A stretch of 64,000 bases of DNA from the NCBI RefSeq assembly GCF_000472785.1, contig NZ_AXAL01000001.1:183070-247069 (forward strand), written 5' to 3'. Positions 17,204-28,243 of this stretch are shown here, piece after piece. Each line of letters begins with the position of its first letter. Position 1 is the first letter of the stretch. Source of the stretch: Mesorhizobium loti CJ3sym (GTDB lineage Bacteria > Pseudomonadota > Alphaproteobacteria > Rhizobiales > Rhizobiaceae). The position numbers and the translations under genes were made by a program. Under the pieces are notes generated by a model. That model made no database searches. It was not told where the DNA came from and saw nothing but the letters and a program-made list of their open reading frames with translations.

Positions 17204-17323
17204 GGGGGGAGATCGGATGTCACCACGGTTTTCGCTAATCGCCACCGCTGGAGGAAGAATGCCGGCGCGGAAGCTGCCAATCTCCCCCCTTGAGGGGGAG
17301 ATGGCCGGCAGGCCAGAGGGGGG
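17170..17323. repeat. Palindromic intergenic repeat, family A, copy 2
   Basis: A 154-base element with arms complementary over at least 32 bases. The left arm carries CTCTGGCCTGCCGGCCATCT and the right arm AGATGGCCGGCAGGCCAGAG. Compared with copy 1 at 9167-9322 each arm differs at three positions, and every change is matched in the opposite arm. Its left arm overlaps the N-terminal coding frame of the hydrolase. It lies between the hydrolase and the end of the molybdopterin-binding fusion gene. Confidence 0.88.
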
Positions 17324-17388
17324 TAGAAGCGCAAAGGCTGGTGAACTGGAAACCATCCTTCAGCCATGCGTTTTTCAGCTTCGGTTTG

Positions 17389-18999
17389 TCAATCCTGCAG
17401 CACGCCGCCTGCGCCTTCGAGCGCCTCGCGAGTGTCAACATCGACAGAAGCGCCCTCGCCAATCTCGACATCGATGACATCAAGCCCTTCGGCCTCGACC
17501 AGATGGCGCGCGCCGGTGTCACCTTCGAGATGGGCGATGGCCGGGAACAGCGAACGCGGCAGGAGCACCGGGTTGCCGCGCTTGCCCTCATGCGAAGCGC
17601 GGACCACCGAATTGCCTCCGGCTTTGCGAAACGCATCGATCAGCCGGTCGAGATCGTCGGACGCAACACCCGGCATGTCTCCCAGAACGATCATCACACC
17701 GGCGACGTCCTCAGGCAGATAGGCGATACCGGCTTTCAGCGACGTGGACAGGCCGTCGGCAAAATCGGGATTGTCGGCGAAGGTGACGTCGAGGCCCGAC
17801 AAAGCCGTGCGCACCCGCTCGCGCTGATGGCCGGTGACGACGATCGTACCCGAAGCCTTAGAGGCGAGTGCACGCTCGGCCGTGCGGCGCACCAGCGATT
17901 GACCGTTAAACAGCGCCAGCAGCTTGTTCGGCCCGCCCATGCGGCTCGACCGGCCAGCCGCCAGAAGCACGATCCCGACCTTCAGCTGGCTCTTGGCCGG
18001 CAGCGGTTCGCGCGGCTGCGGCCGCGTCGGGATTTCCATCAACAGCCCGCCGACCCCCATGCCGGCGATATCGCTCGCGGTGACATCGAGCCCGGCGACC
18101 AGACGGTCGAGCACCCAGTCGAAGCCGTTTTCCTTGGGGCTGCGGGCGCAGCCGGGCGCACCGATGATGCGTTTGCCGGCAAGTGTGCCGAGCACCAGCA
18201 GATTGCCGGGATCGACCGGCATGCCCGCGCGGATGACAGTACCCCCCGCCATTTCGATCGCCGCCGGAACAACATCGGCGAAATCGCTCATCGCCGAGGC
18301 GCCAAAAATCACCACCATGTCGTTGTCGCGCGCCAGCGACGCGGCAGCCTCCGCAACGGCCGTGATCTCATGCGCCGTGCGGCGCTCGGCCGTCAGCCTG
18401 CCGCCCGAGCGCGCCAGCCGCGCTTCAGTGACGCGCAAAGTCTTGTCGAGCACGCCGGGCTTGATGCCCGGCAGAACCGTCTGGATGACGCCGACGCGCA
18501 CCGGTTGGTAGGCGTTGACGGCAAAGATCTCGCCACCGCCGCAGATTTTCATGGCGGTATCGACCAGCGCGGAACTGACCGCGAAAGGAATGATCTTCAC
18601 CGTCGCCACCATTTGGCCTCTCTCGACCGGCGCATGTTGCGCCAGCGTGGCGATGGTGATGGCCGGATCGATGGCGTTAATGGCGTCGATCATCCCGGCG
18701 TTGACGGTGAAGATGCCCGCCGCGCCAGCATGAAGATTGACCCGTCCGGTCGCAGCCGGCCTGGCCTCGATGCCGCGAAACGCCATGCTCTGCGCGATCT
18801 TTTGCGCCGCGGCATCCTCGCTGAGATCGTCCGAGGCCAGCACGGCGGCAACGACCAGCGCAATTCCGGCACTCTTGAGTATGGAGACGTCCTCGGCGCT
18901 CAGCCTGTGCGCCTTGCGAAAGCGTTTTTCGCCGGCGGTGGTGGCGTGTGCCAGCACGGCGCCTTCGGCCGTTTCAACCGGAATGGGGCCGAATTTCAC
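17389..18999 (-). CDS. Molybdopterin-binding / MobA-like nucleotidyltransferase fusion
   Basis: A 536-residue two-domain protein. The N-terminal two-thirds is a MoeA/MogA-like molybdopterin-binding region (FGPIPVETAEGAVLAHAT; VVIFGASAMSDFADVVPAA). The C-terminal 200 residues form a MobA/MocA-like nucleotidyltransferase (VGIVLLAAGRSSRMGGPNKL, VIVLGDMPGV, GKRGNPVLLPRSLF). Such proteins are thought to finish and load the molybdenum cofactor, for example as MCD, for xanthine- or CO-dehydrogenase-type enzymes. The start is the GTG at 18999, overlapping the XdhC gene stop by four bases (GTGA). It is the last gene of the maturation operon. Confidence 0.85.
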   Translation of the reverse strand: MKFGPIPVETAEGAVLAHATTAGEKRFRKAHRLSAEDVSILKSAGIALVVAAVLASDDLSEDAAAQKIAQSMAFRGIEARPAATGRVNLHAGAAGIFTVNAGMIDAINAIDPAITIATLAQHAPVERGQMVATVKIIPFAVSSALVDTAMKICGGGEIFAVNAYQPVRVGVIQTVLPGIKPGVLDKTLRVTEARLARSGGRLTAERRTAHEITAVAEAAASLARDNDMVVIFGASAMSDFADVVPAAIEMAGGTVIRAGMPVDPGNLLVLGTLAGKRIIGAPGCARSPKENGFDWVLDRLVAGLDVTASDIAGMGVGGLLMEIPTRPQPREPLPAKSQLKVGIVLLAAGRSSRMGGPNKLLALFNGQSLVRRTAERALASKASGTIVVTGHQRERVRTALSGLDVTFADNPDFADGLSTSLKAGIAYLPEDVAGVMIVLGDMPGVASDDLDRLIDAFRKAGGNSVVRASHEGKRGNPVLLPRSLFPAIAHLEGDTGARHLVEAEGLDVIDVEIGEGASVDVDTREALEGAGGVLQD

Positions 19000-19700
19000 G
19001 CGGCTACGCCCTTGGCATCGACGCCGCGCGAGCGGAAGGCGTGGACGACTTGCGCCAGCACCGCCACAGCAATCTCGGCGGGGCTCGCGGCACCGATGTC
19101 GAGCCCGATCGGCGCATGGATGCGGGCGATCTGGTCCGCACTCGCGCCCAGCGCCAGCAGGCGTTCGACGCGCTTGGCGTGCGTCTTGCGGCTGCCAAGC
19201 GCCCCGACATAGAAGCAATTGGCGTCAAGCGCCGCCCTCAGCGCGAAATCGTCGATCTTCGGGTCATGGGTGACGGCGGCGAGCGCCGTATAGCTGTCGA
19301 GCGGCAGGCGCTTCAGCACATCTTCCGGCCATTCGGCATGCAGCGCGACATCGGGAAAGCGATCCGGTGTCGCAAAGGCAGTCCGCGGATCGATGATTTC
19401 GAGGGGGTAGCCGGCTATTTTCGCCATCGGCGCCAGCGCCTGGCTGATATGGACGGCACCGATCACCACGAGGCGTGGCTGCGGCAGATGCGCGTTGAGA
19501 AAGAATGTCCGCCCCTCGGCTTCGACGGAGCCGGAGCTGCCTGATCGAAACGCCCTGGCGATCGCGGCTCCGAGATCGCCGGCGACCTGGTCGCCCTCAC
19601 GCACGATGCGATCACGGCCGTCACCGAGGTCGGTGACGAGGATCGCGGCGCGGCGGGCGCGGCGCTCGGCGTTGAGCGTTTTCAACGCGTAAGGGTCCAT
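18996..19700 (-). CDS. XdhC family C-terminal (Rossmann) domain protein
   Basis: A 234-residue protein holding the XdhC_C Rossmann-like domain: QPRLVVIGAVHISQALAPMA for the nucleotide-binding turn and SYTALAAVTHDPKIDDFALR. The last part, FYVGALGSRKTHAKRVERL, is also diagnostic, and HAPIGLDIGAASPAEIAVAV ends the domain. XdhC/CoxI proteins insert or sulfurate the molybdenum cofactor of hydroxylases. The N-terminal XdhC domain is a separate gene four bases upstream, so the usual single protein is split in two here. It overlaps the next gene by four bases. Confidence 0.88.
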   Translation of the reverse strand: MDPYALKTLNAERRARRAAILVTDLGDGRDRIVREGDQVAGDLGAAIARAFRSGSSGSVEAEGRTFFLNAHLPQPRLVVIGAVHISQALAPMAKIAGYPLEIIDPRTAFATPDRFPDVALHAEWPEDVLKRLPLDSYTALAAVTHDPKIDDFALRAALDANCFYVGALGSRKTHAKRVERLLALGASADQIARIHAPIGLDIGAASPAEIAVAVLAQVVHAFRSRGVDAKGVAA

Positions 19701-19704
19701 TGGA

Positions 19705-20043
19705 TCAGCCTAATCTCTCAACATAAACCTTGATGCGGCCGCCACAGGACAGGCCGACCTGCCATGCAGTTTCGTCGGCAACGCCGAACTCCAACATTTT
19801 CGCTTTGCCCGTATCGATGACGTCGATCGCCTCCGTCACGACAGCCCCTTCGACACAACCGCCTGAGACGGAACCGTGAAAATTGCCGTCGGCGTCGATG
19901 ACAAGGTGGCTGCCCACCGGGCGTGGCGCCGAACCCCAAGTCTCGACCACGGTCGCGATGGCGACATCCTTGCCGTCCTTCATCCAGCCTTCCGCGATGA
20001 TCAGCGGATCACGGGCTTCATCGAGATAAATGTTGTCGCTCAT
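19705..20043 (-). CDS. XdhC family N-terminal (XdhC/CoxI) domain protein
   Basis: A 112-residue protein with the XdhC_CoxI domain only. Motifs are ATVVETWGSAPRPVGSHLVI, SVSGGCVEGAVVTEAIDV and the cysteine-containing VGLSCGGRIKVYVE. It supplies the half missing from the adjacent Rossmann-domain protein, and the two probably work together on cofactor delivery. The ATG at 20043 (MSDNIYLDEARDP) matches the family start; the longer open frame to 20223 overlaps the CoxE-like gene. It lies 50 bases downstream of the CoxE-like gene in the same direction. Confidence 0.88.
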   Translation of the reverse strand: MSDNIYLDEARDPLIIAEGWMKDGKDVAIATVVETWGSAPRPVGSHLVIDADGNFHGSVSGGCVEGAVVTEAIDVIDTGKAKMLEFGVADETAWQVGLSCGGRIKVYVERLG

Positions 20044-20092
20044 TGTTGCTTCTCTCAGGGTCTGTTTTTCCAAGGAGCCGGGAAACATATGG

Positions 20093-21358
20093 CTATGCGG
20101 CGTGCCTCGCGCCAGCGTCCATCCATCGCCGCGGATCGACTGAAAGCGCCGACTTCTTGTCCAGCGAGGCGCAGAGGTCGGCGAGCGCATCGAGATTGTG
20201 CACCGAGCGGAATTCGTCGACATGCGGCAACATCGCCTTGACGCCGCGGGCTCGTGCCTGAAAACCGTCGAAGCGCAGCAACGGGTTGAGCCAGATCAGC
20301 CGCCGGCAGGATTTGTGCAGCCGTTCCATCTCCTCCGACAGGCCGGCGACATCGTCACGCTCCAGCCCGTCGGTGATCAGAAGCACGACTGCGCCCTGCC
20401 CCAGCACGCGCCGCGACCACAGCTTGTTGAACTCGGCCAATGTATCGCCGATGCGCGTCCCGCCGGACCAGTCCTTGACCGCCGCCGAACAGTCGGCAAG
20501 GGCGGCATCGGGATCGCGATGGCGCATCTGCCGGGTCAGGTTTGTCAGCCGCGTGCCGAAGACGAAGGTGTGCACGCGGCGGCGCTTTTCCGTCAGCGCA
20601 TGCAGGAAATGCAAGAAGATGCGCGTGTACTGGCTCATCGAACCGGAAATGTCGGCCAGCACCACCAGCGGCGGGTGGACTTCGCGGGCCGAGCGGAATT
20701 TCGGCAGGATCAATTCACCGCCGGTGCGCGCAGCCGAGCGCATCATGGCGCGCGGGTCGATGCGGCGGCCATGCGCATCGGCCTTGAAGCGCCGGGTCCG
20801 CACCATGTCGACAGGCAACCGCAACGCTGCGATCGCCTTCCTGGCGTCAGCGATCTCTGCGGCATTCATCTGGGCAAAATCCTTGGCCCGCAGCACCTCG
20901 TTGCCGGAAAAGGTGAAACGGGCATCGACCTCGATCTCAGGAACTTCCTGCGCCGGCTGGTTCTTCTGGTGGCCTTCGAACATCGCCTGGCTGACGCGGT
21001 TCTCGGCCGCGCGCGGCTTCTGCTTCTCCCTGACGTCAGGCGCCACCGGCGAAAACATCGCCAGCATCTTTTCGATCAGTTCGTGCGACTTCCAGAACAG
21101 CCGGAAGGCTTCGTCGAAGATCGGGTGATCCTCGTGCCTGGAGACGAGCACAGCGTGCAGCGTCCAGTAGAAATCGTCGCGCGAGCCGATGCCGGCGGCC
21201 AGCACCGCCTCGATCGCATCCTTGACCGAGGCCGGCCCGACCCGCATGCCGGCCTTGCGCAAGGTGCGGGCAAAATAGACGATGTTGTCGGCGATGCGTC
21301 CGTCCGCCGTCGCCTCTCTGGGGTCGGCCTCTTTGGGGTAAGCACCCGGCGCCTTCAT
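20093..21358 (-). CDS. CoxE-like von Willebrand factor A domain protein
   Basis: A 421-residue VWA-domain protein. The MIDAS is in VVLADISGSMSQYTRIFLHF (DxSxS), followed by VHTFVFGTRLTNLTRQM and LLITDGLERDDVAGL. The N-terminal part (NIVYFARTLRKAGMRVGP) is typical of CoxE/YehP-like proteins that work with MoxR AAA ATPases. In carboxydotrophs CoxD and CoxE are needed to build the Cu-Mo active site of CO dehydrogenase. The start ATG at 21358 lies five bases after the AAA ATPase stop, so the pair is co-transcribed. Here it may serve another molybdenum hydroxylase. Confidence 0.85.
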   Translation of the reverse strand: MKAPGAYPKEADPREATADGRIADNIVYFARTLRKAGMRVGPASVKDAIEAVLAAGIGSRDDFYWTLHAVLVSRHEDHPIFDEAFRLFWKSHELIEKMLAMFSPVAPDVREKQKPRAAENRVSQAMFEGHQKNQPAQEVPEIEVDARFTFSGNEVLRAKDFAQMNAAEIADARKAIAALRLPVDMVRTRRFKADAHGRRIDPRAMMRSAARTGGELILPKFRSAREVHPPLVVLADISGSMSQYTRIFLHFLHALTEKRRRVHTFVFGTRLTNLTRQMRHRDPDAALADCSAAVKDWSGGTRIGDTLAEFNKLWSRRVLGQGAVVLLITDGLERDDVAGLSEEMERLHKSCRRLIWLNPLLRFDGFQARARGVKAMLPHVDEFRSVHNLDALADLCASLDKKSALSVDPRRWMDAGARHAA

Positions 21359-21363
21359 CGACG

Positions 21364-22289
<926 letters not shown>

Positions 22290-22293
<4 letters not shown>

Positions 22294-22850
22294 TCTTTCT
22301 CCGTTGACGCCGCCGCTCCGCTTTCCAGCACATGGTAGTCGCGGGCGTGGTAGATCAGCGGCCGCAAATTATCGCCCATGCGCAGGCCTGTCACCTTGCC
22401 AAAAAGCACACGATGGGTGGCCAGGTCCTTTGTGTCGATCAATTCGCAGTCGAACACAGCGAGCGCGCCCTTCAGCGTCGGCGCGCCAGTGGAAATCACA
22501 TCCCATTCGCCGAGCGCGAAACGCTCATCCCCCGACAGGCCGGTGATGCCGGAAAAGCCAACCGACAGCGGCTGTTGATGCGAAGCCAGCGTGTTGAGGG
22601 CAAAGCGGCCGTTTTTCACGAACAGCTCGTTCTTGGCATTTTCGCGGTTGAGACAGACCAGAATGGTCGGCGGTGTGTCCGACACCGAACAGGCGGCGAT
22701 CAACGTCGTGCCGCGCTTGCCGGCGGGCCCATCCGTTGTAACCACATGCACATGACCGGCAAAATGGCTCATCGCGTCGCGATAGGCCTGCGGTCCAATA
22801 TCGTTCTTCTTCAGCACCGGGAATATTCCATAGCCAGCATCTCCTGACAT
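22290..22850 (-). CDS. Flavin reductase-like FMN-binding protein (HpaC/RutF type)
   Basis: A 186-residue protein of the flavin reductase-like domain family that supplies reduced FMN to two-component monooxygenases or acts as a flavin chaperone. Typical sequences are HFAGHVHVVTTDGPAGKRGT, ACSVSDTPPTILVCLNR, ELFVKNGRFALNTLAS and LIYHARDYHVL. The start ATG at 22850 is chosen because residues before it are unlike the family. It is the first gene of the maturation operon and overlaps the AAA ATPase by four bases. No monooxygenase is adjacent, so the electron acceptor is unknown. Confidence 0.85.
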
Positions 22851-22996
22851 ATATGGCCAGACATGACACGCCACAAGCGAAGTGGCTGAAGCGTATCCCG
22901 AAATTCGCGTGTTGCGCCAAAGCCGGGCAGCCTTTAGGTCTTGGCGGCAAATCGTGCCAAAAGCATAAGACCGGCACAAAGGACGCCATCGCTCGA

Positions 22997-24070
22997 ATGC
23001 GACCCGGGACAAGAACAATAACGGCGCTGTTCTGGCTGTTTGCGGCCGGCGGTGCGCATGCCGCGACGCTGCTGGTCGGCGTCGCCGCGCCCTTGTCTGG
23101 ACCTTCAGCCATCCTTGGCAAACAGATCGAGCTTGGCACCGGCCTGGCGGCGCAAGCGAACGGCATCGAACTCAAGACCGTGGACGACGCCTGCACCGCC
23201 GATGGGGGTGCTGCCGCGGCCAGGGATTTTGCGGCAGCCAAGGTCAATGTCGTGGTCGGCTTCCTCTGCACCGACGCCATCGAGGCGGCGATGCCGATCC
23301 TGAAGGACGCCAATATCCCGGTCATCACCGTCGGCGTGCGCACCGAAAGCCTGACCGACCGCCGCGCCAAGACCGGCTGGCCGGTCTATCGGCTCGGGCC
23401 GCGTGGCGACGACGAGCGCAACGCGGTGGCCACCAGCCTCACCCACCTTTGGCAGAACGAACTGTTCGCCATCATCGACGACGGTACCATCTATGGCCGC
23501 GAGATGGCCGAGACACTTCGCGCGGCGGCCGAGCAGGCAGCGCTGAAACCGGTCTTCGTCGACACGTTCAGGCCGCAGCTCGACAACCAGATCGGCCTGG
23601 TCGGCCGGCTGAAAAAGGCCGGCGCCACACATGTCTTTGCCGGGGGCGACGGCGACGACATCGCCATTATGGGTCGCGATGCCGCGCAGCTCCAGGCCGG
23701 CATCGTCTTTGCGGGCGGTGAAAACCTGCGCACCCCGCCGGGCGACGTTCCCTATGCCTTTGGCACGTTGATGATCGCGCCGCCTGAATGGGCCGACATC
23801 GCCGATCCAAAAGTGCTGGAAAGCTTCTCCGCGCAGAAGATCGCGCCGGACGGTTACACGCTGCCGGCCTACGCGGCGATCGAGATCGCCGAGGCGGCGA
23901 CGGCTTTGTCCGAGAGCTCCGGCAAGCCGCTGGCCGAGGCGCTGACCGGGCAAGATTTCACCACCGCGATCGGGCCGATCCGCTTCGATGCCAAGGGCGA
24001 CCTCAGCCAGAGCCCCTACCGCGTCTTCCGCTTCGACGGCACGCGCTTCGTGCCTTTGGAAAGCAATTGA
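22997..24070 (+). CDS. Branched-chain amino acid-type ABC transporter substrate-binding protein
   Basis: A 357-residue periplasmic binding protein of the Peripla_BP_6 (LivJ-like) fold. A signal peptide covers residues 1-22 (MRPGTRTITALFWLFAAGGA). The mature protein begins TLLVGVAAPLSGPSAILGKQ, the characteristic opening strand, and includes FAIIDDGTIYGREMAETLR and FAGGDGDDIAIMGRDA. No permease or ATPase genes accompany it, so it may serve a transporter encoded elsewhere or act as a sensor. The stop overlaps the ATG of the P1 peptidase by one base (TGATG), so they are co-translated. Start ATG 22997 is preferred over 22853. Confidence 0.85.
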   Translation: MRPGTRTITALFWLFAAGGAHAATLLVGVAAPLSGPSAILGKQIELGTGLAAQANGIELKTVDDACTADGGAAAARDFAAAKVNVVVGFLCTDAIEAAMPILKDANIPVITVGVRTESLTDRRAKTGWPVYRLGPRGDDERNAVATSLTHLWQNELFAIIDDGTIYGREMAETLRAAAEQAALKPVFVDTFRPQLDNQIGLVGRLKKAGATHVFAGGDGDDIAIMGRDAAQLQAGIVFAGGENLRTPPGDVPYAFGTLMIAPPEWADIADPKVLESFSAQKIAPDGYTLPAYAAIEIAEAATALSESSGKPLAEALTGQDFTTAIGPIRFDAKGDLSQSPYRVFRFDGTRFVPLESN

Positions 24071-25092
24071 TGTTCCGCACCGGCCCGCGCAACCTGATCA
24101 CTGACGTTGCCGGCCTGCGCGTTGGCAATGCTTCCGACGCCAAGCTGAAGTCCGGCGTGACATCAGTGCTTTGCGACCAGCCGGCCGTGGCCGGGGTCCA
24201 GATCCTGGGTGGCGCGCCGGGCACCCGCGAGACCGACCTGCTCGAACCGCACAATTCCGTCGAGGCTGTGCACGCCATAGTGCTTTCGGGCGGTTCGGCC
24301 TTCGGCCTCGATGCTGCATCCGGCGTGCAGGCGGCGCTGCGCGAGCGCGGCATCGGGCTGGAGGTGGGCGGTTTTCGCGTGCCGATCGTGCCGACAGCAA
24401 TCCTCTTTGACCTGCGCAATGGCGGCGACAAGGATTGGGGCCGCTACCCGCCCTACCGCGACCTCGGCTATGAGGCAGCGCAAGATGCCGGGCTTGATTT
24501 CCAGCTCGGCACGATCGGCGCTGGCACGGGTGCGCTGACCTCAGGGCTCAAAGGGGGTCTCGGCTCGGCCTCGACGCTGCTCGACAGTGGCGTCACCATC
24601 GGCGCGCTGGCAGCCGTCAATCCGACTGGCTCGGTGACCGTCAGCCGCACCCGACATTTCTGGGCGGCACCTTTCGAGATTGGTGATGAATTTGGCGGGC
24701 TCGGCTATCCCTCGCCAATGCCTGACGATGCGAAACGCATTCTGTTGAAGTATCGGGACAAGCGCGTCGCCGCGAAGACGGAGACCGGCGGCAACACAAC
24801 CATCGCCGTCATCGCCACGGACGCGGTTCTCACCAAGGCTGCGGCCAAACGCCTAGCTATATCGGCGCATGACGGATTCGTTCGCGCCATCTGGCCGACG
24901 CATACGCCGGCCGATGGCGATCTGGCGTTTGCACTGGCGACCGGCACGAGTGGCATCGAACTTACGGCCGACGCAGCGATCGACCTCTACGCCGCTGCCG
25001 GCGCCACCATGGCGCGCGCCATCAGTCGAGGCGTGTTTGCCGCGACGCCAGCCGACAACGATCTTTTTCCGGTCTGGTCGTCGCGTCGCTAG
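24070..25092 (+). CDS. P1 (S58/DmpA) family peptidase
   Basis: A 340-residue Ntn-hydrolase-like aminopeptidase of the P1/DmpA family. Motifs are ITDVAGLRVGNASDAKLKSG, AIVLSGGSAFGLDAASGVQA, AVNPTGSVTVS and GGNTTIAVIATDAVL. In such enzymes self-cleavage occurs just before the Thr or Ser of the NTT-like site, releasing a new N-terminal nucleophile. Family activities include D-aminopeptidase and beta-peptidyl aminopeptidase. It is coupled to the binding-protein gene by a one-base overlap, hinting that the imported ligand could be a small peptide or amide. No signal peptide is seen. Confidence 0.88.
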   Translation: MFRTGPRNLITDVAGLRVGNASDAKLKSGVTSVLCDQPAVAGVQILGGAPGTRETDLLEPHNSVEAVHAIVLSGGSAFGLDAASGVQAALRERGIGLEVGGFRVPIVPTAILFDLRNGGDKDWGRYPPYRDLGYEAAQDAGLDFQLGTIGAGTGALTSGLKGGLGSASTLLDSGVTIGALAAVNPTGSVTVSRTRHFWAAPFEIGDEFGGLGYPSPMPDDAKRILLKYRDKRVAAKTETGGNTTIAVIATDAVLTKAAAKRLAISAHDGFVRAIWPTHTPADGDLAFALATGTSGIELTADAAIDLYAAAGATMARAISRGVFAATPADNDLFPVWSSRR

Positions 25093-25100
25093 CCGAACCG

Positions 25101-25124
25101 CCGATCAGACCGGATCGGATTTTT
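25101..25124 (+). terminator. Candidate Rho-independent terminator
   Basis: CCGATC, a six-base loop and GATCGG followed by ATTTTTC, nine bases after the stop of the P1 peptidase gene. The stem is only six pairs and overlaps the 3' end of the convergent DUF2171 gene. Confidence 0.4.
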
Positions 25125-25359
25125 CTTCTTCGAAGGTCACCGCGACATCGGAATTCGCGGACAGCCACACCTTCTTGCCGTCGACCTCGGCAACCAAGGC
25201 CAGGGAAATGTAGTGGTGATGCCCCTTGTGAGCGCCCTCGCCGCTGTCGGCCTTGGTCAGCTTGATGCGCTCACCGTCGACCTTGTCGACAGTGCCGACA
25301 TGCACGCCATCGGCGCCAACGACTTCCATATGTTCACGAATTTTGCTGGTGTCGGTCAT
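25105..25359 (-). CDS. DUF2171 family protein
   Basis: An 84-residue protein: REHMEVVGADGVHVGTVDKV, GERIKLTKADSGEGAHKGHH and HYISLALVAEVDGKKVWLS. This is the DUF2171 pattern, a small beta-rich (PRC-barrel-like) domain common in Alphaproteobacteria and often stress-associated by annotation. The ATG at 25359 (MTDTSKIREHM) begins at the domain; the frame is open to 25608 but that part overlaps the divergent DUF2259 gene. No enzymatic residues are evident. It is monocistronic and converges on the peptidase gene. Confidence 0.85.
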   Translation of the reverse strand: MTDTSKIREHMEVVGADGVHVGTVDKVDGERIKLTKADSGEGAHKGHHHYISLALVAEVDGKKVWLSANSDVAVTFEEEKSDPV

Positions 25360-25489
25360 GGTGGTTCTCCATTGGGGACTGCCGACAATAACAAATGACG
25401 AGCCGATTGGATGCATCGGCTTCTGACCCGCACGACGTTTTGAATTCGTCGTGCTAGGGATTGAACGATTGCGGCTGCCGGAGTGAAAA

Positions 25490-26230
25490 ATGGTGCGAAT
25501 GCTTTTCCTGTTTGCCGTTTCCCTGGCCGCTTCCTTGGCCGCACAGTTTGCGGCGTCGATCGGCGCCCGGGCCGGCGATGTCGCCGAGCTTGAAATCCTT
25601 GGCTTCACAAAGGACGGCGGCGTTTTCGCCTTTGAGGAATACGGCGTCCAGGACGGGTCGGGTTTTCCCTATGCCAACCGCTATTACATCGACACCAGCA
25701 ATGACAGCTTTCTCCAGGGCACGCCGATCAGGGTCCGGCTCGACGACGAGAATGCCAAACTGGACGCTGCCCGCCTCCAGGCGCGGCAGAAAGGCGAGGC
25801 CGTTGTCAGCCAAGCCGAGCTGAGTGCCAACCGCGGCATCACCGCCGGTTTCAACCCGGTGACCGAGCTTTCGGCCGATCCGCACCGCATAGTGGTCAAT
25901 CCGCGGCCGATCTTTTCTCCGGTCGACCAGCCACTCGAGTTCCGGCTGGACGAGATCGGCATGAACAACACCGAAGGCTGCGAGAGCCAGGGCGAGATCA
26001 ATGGCTTCCGGCTGCTGCGCATCGAGGCGCAGGATGGCGGCGCCACCAAATTGCTGCACGAGGACAAGTCGATCCCCAAGAGCCGGGGCTGCCCGAACGG
26101 CTACCGGATCGGTGCGGTCCAGACATTCTCCATGGATAGCCTCAGCGCCTATGGGGTGCTGATCGCGGTGCGCCAATATGGCTTCGAGGGGCCGGACTAT
26201 CGCTGGATCGCCGTGACCGGCCGCCTGTGA
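25490..26230 (+). CDS. DUF2259 family exported protein
   Basis: A 246-residue secreted protein. A signal peptide covers about residues 1-28 (MVRMLFLFAVSLAASLAAQF). The mature part begins DVAELEILGFTKDGGVFAFE and contains YGVQDGSGFPYANRYYID, NPRPIFSPVDQPLEFRL and AYGVLIAVRQYGFEGPDYRW, the DUF2259 pattern of predicted secreted proteins. Function unknown. The stop overlaps the GTG start of the following membrane protein by four bases (GTGA), so the two are probably translated together. Confidence 0.85.
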   Translation: MVRMLFLFAVSLAASLAAQFAASIGARAGDVAELEILGFTKDGGVFAFEEYGVQDGSGFPYANRYYIDTSNDSFLQGTPIRVRLDDENAKLDAARLQARQKGEAVVSQAELSANRGITAGFNPVTELSADPHRIVVNPRPIFSPVDQPLEFRLDEIGMNNTEGCESQGEINGFRLLRIEAQDGGATKLLHEDKSIPKSRGCPNGYRIGAVQTFSMDSLSAYGVLIAVRQYGFEGPDYRWIAVTGRL

Positions 26231-26751
26231 CACCGCTTGTTCAACCCGCCAGGCGCAATCGTGCCCTGGGCCGCCTGCGCCATGCGATGCCAACGCTGCG
26301 CACAACGCTTTTCGGGGCCTTGCTATGGGCCGGCACGATGGGCGCCAGCGCGCTCGTCAACCTGTTGCAGGACAATTGGGTAACGCCGGACAAGATCCGC
26401 ACCGTATCGCTGCTGTTTGCGGGCGGCGGCGCCCTGGCCTTTCCGGTTGGCCTGTTCGCGGCACGGCTGGTTTCGCTCGGAAGGGGCTGGGAGGTTGCCT
26501 TCGCGGCGACATTGGTGGGCCTTGCCGCCGCAACGATCGGCCTGACCGCCGGCCTTTATGCACTGCAATACCGATCCTACTATGCCGAATGGCATGCACC
26601 CGCCCTCACTCTCGAATGGGGGTTCCAATTCGTCTTCACGATGGCGGTGGCGTTCTACCAGTTCGTGGTGCTGGGTATCAGGCTTTATGTTCCACTGGGT
26701 TTCGTCGCCTTGTTTGCCGCGGGCCTCTGGTTTGCGCGGCAGCAACGTTGA
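26227..26751 (+). CDS. Four-helix integral membrane protein, hypothetical
   Basis: A 174-residue membrane protein beginning with a GTG that overlaps the DUF2259 stop. An ATG at 26287 is an alternative. A basic N-terminal stretch (RRNRALGRLRH) precedes four hydrophobic segments, around residues 27-47, 62-82, 90-112 and 135-170. Examples are LLFAGGGALAFPVGLFAARL and YVPLGFVALFAAGLWFARQQ. I do not recognise a family. Co-translation with the exported DUF2259 protein suggests a shared envelope role, which is inference only. Confidence 0.65.
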   Translation: MTPLVQPARRNRALGRLRHAMPTLRTTLFGALLWAGTMGASALVNLLQDNWVTPDKIRTVSLLFAGGGALAFPVGLFAARLVSLGRGWEVAFAATLVGLAAATIGLTAGLYALQYRSYYAEWHAPALTLEWGFQFVFTMAVAFYQFVVLGIRLYVPLGFVALFAAGLWFARQQR

Positions 26752-26790
26752 GCATTTGGTTCGCCTCTGTTAGGACGCGGGCTAACCCAG

Positions 26791-26885
26791 AGCGGTTCAG
26801 CGTTTGGCAGAACCGCCGACCCGCTCTAATTCCTTCTTTTCGCAATTCCTGTGGGAAAACCGCTGCGCACTTTTCCAGGAATTGC
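26791..26885. repeat. Compound palindromic repeat (family B, copy 2)
   Basis: Two adjacent palindromes upstream of purB. The first spans about 26791-26826 (AGCGGTTCAGCG ... ACCCGCT). The second spans 26842-26885, with arms GCAATTCC and GGAATTGC and a core GGGAAAACCGCTGCGCACTTTTCC. The second resembles the repeat at 14437-14502. Similar sequences are dispersed in rhizobial genomes. The purB ATG lies 24 bases beyond the element, so it is part of the purB leader. Confidence 0.75.
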
Positions 26886-26908
26886 CCTAGATACATCAGG
26901 ACTGACCG

Positions 26909-28216
<1,308 letters not shown>

Positions 28217-28243
28217 GGTAAGGCGCTATATCGTCGCTGGCGT

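Noticed and set aside
17290..19212. 640-codon open frame on the plus strand
   Set aside because: It is antisense to the molybdopterin-binding fusion and XdhC genes, which show clear family motifs. Long antisense frames are expected at this GC content.
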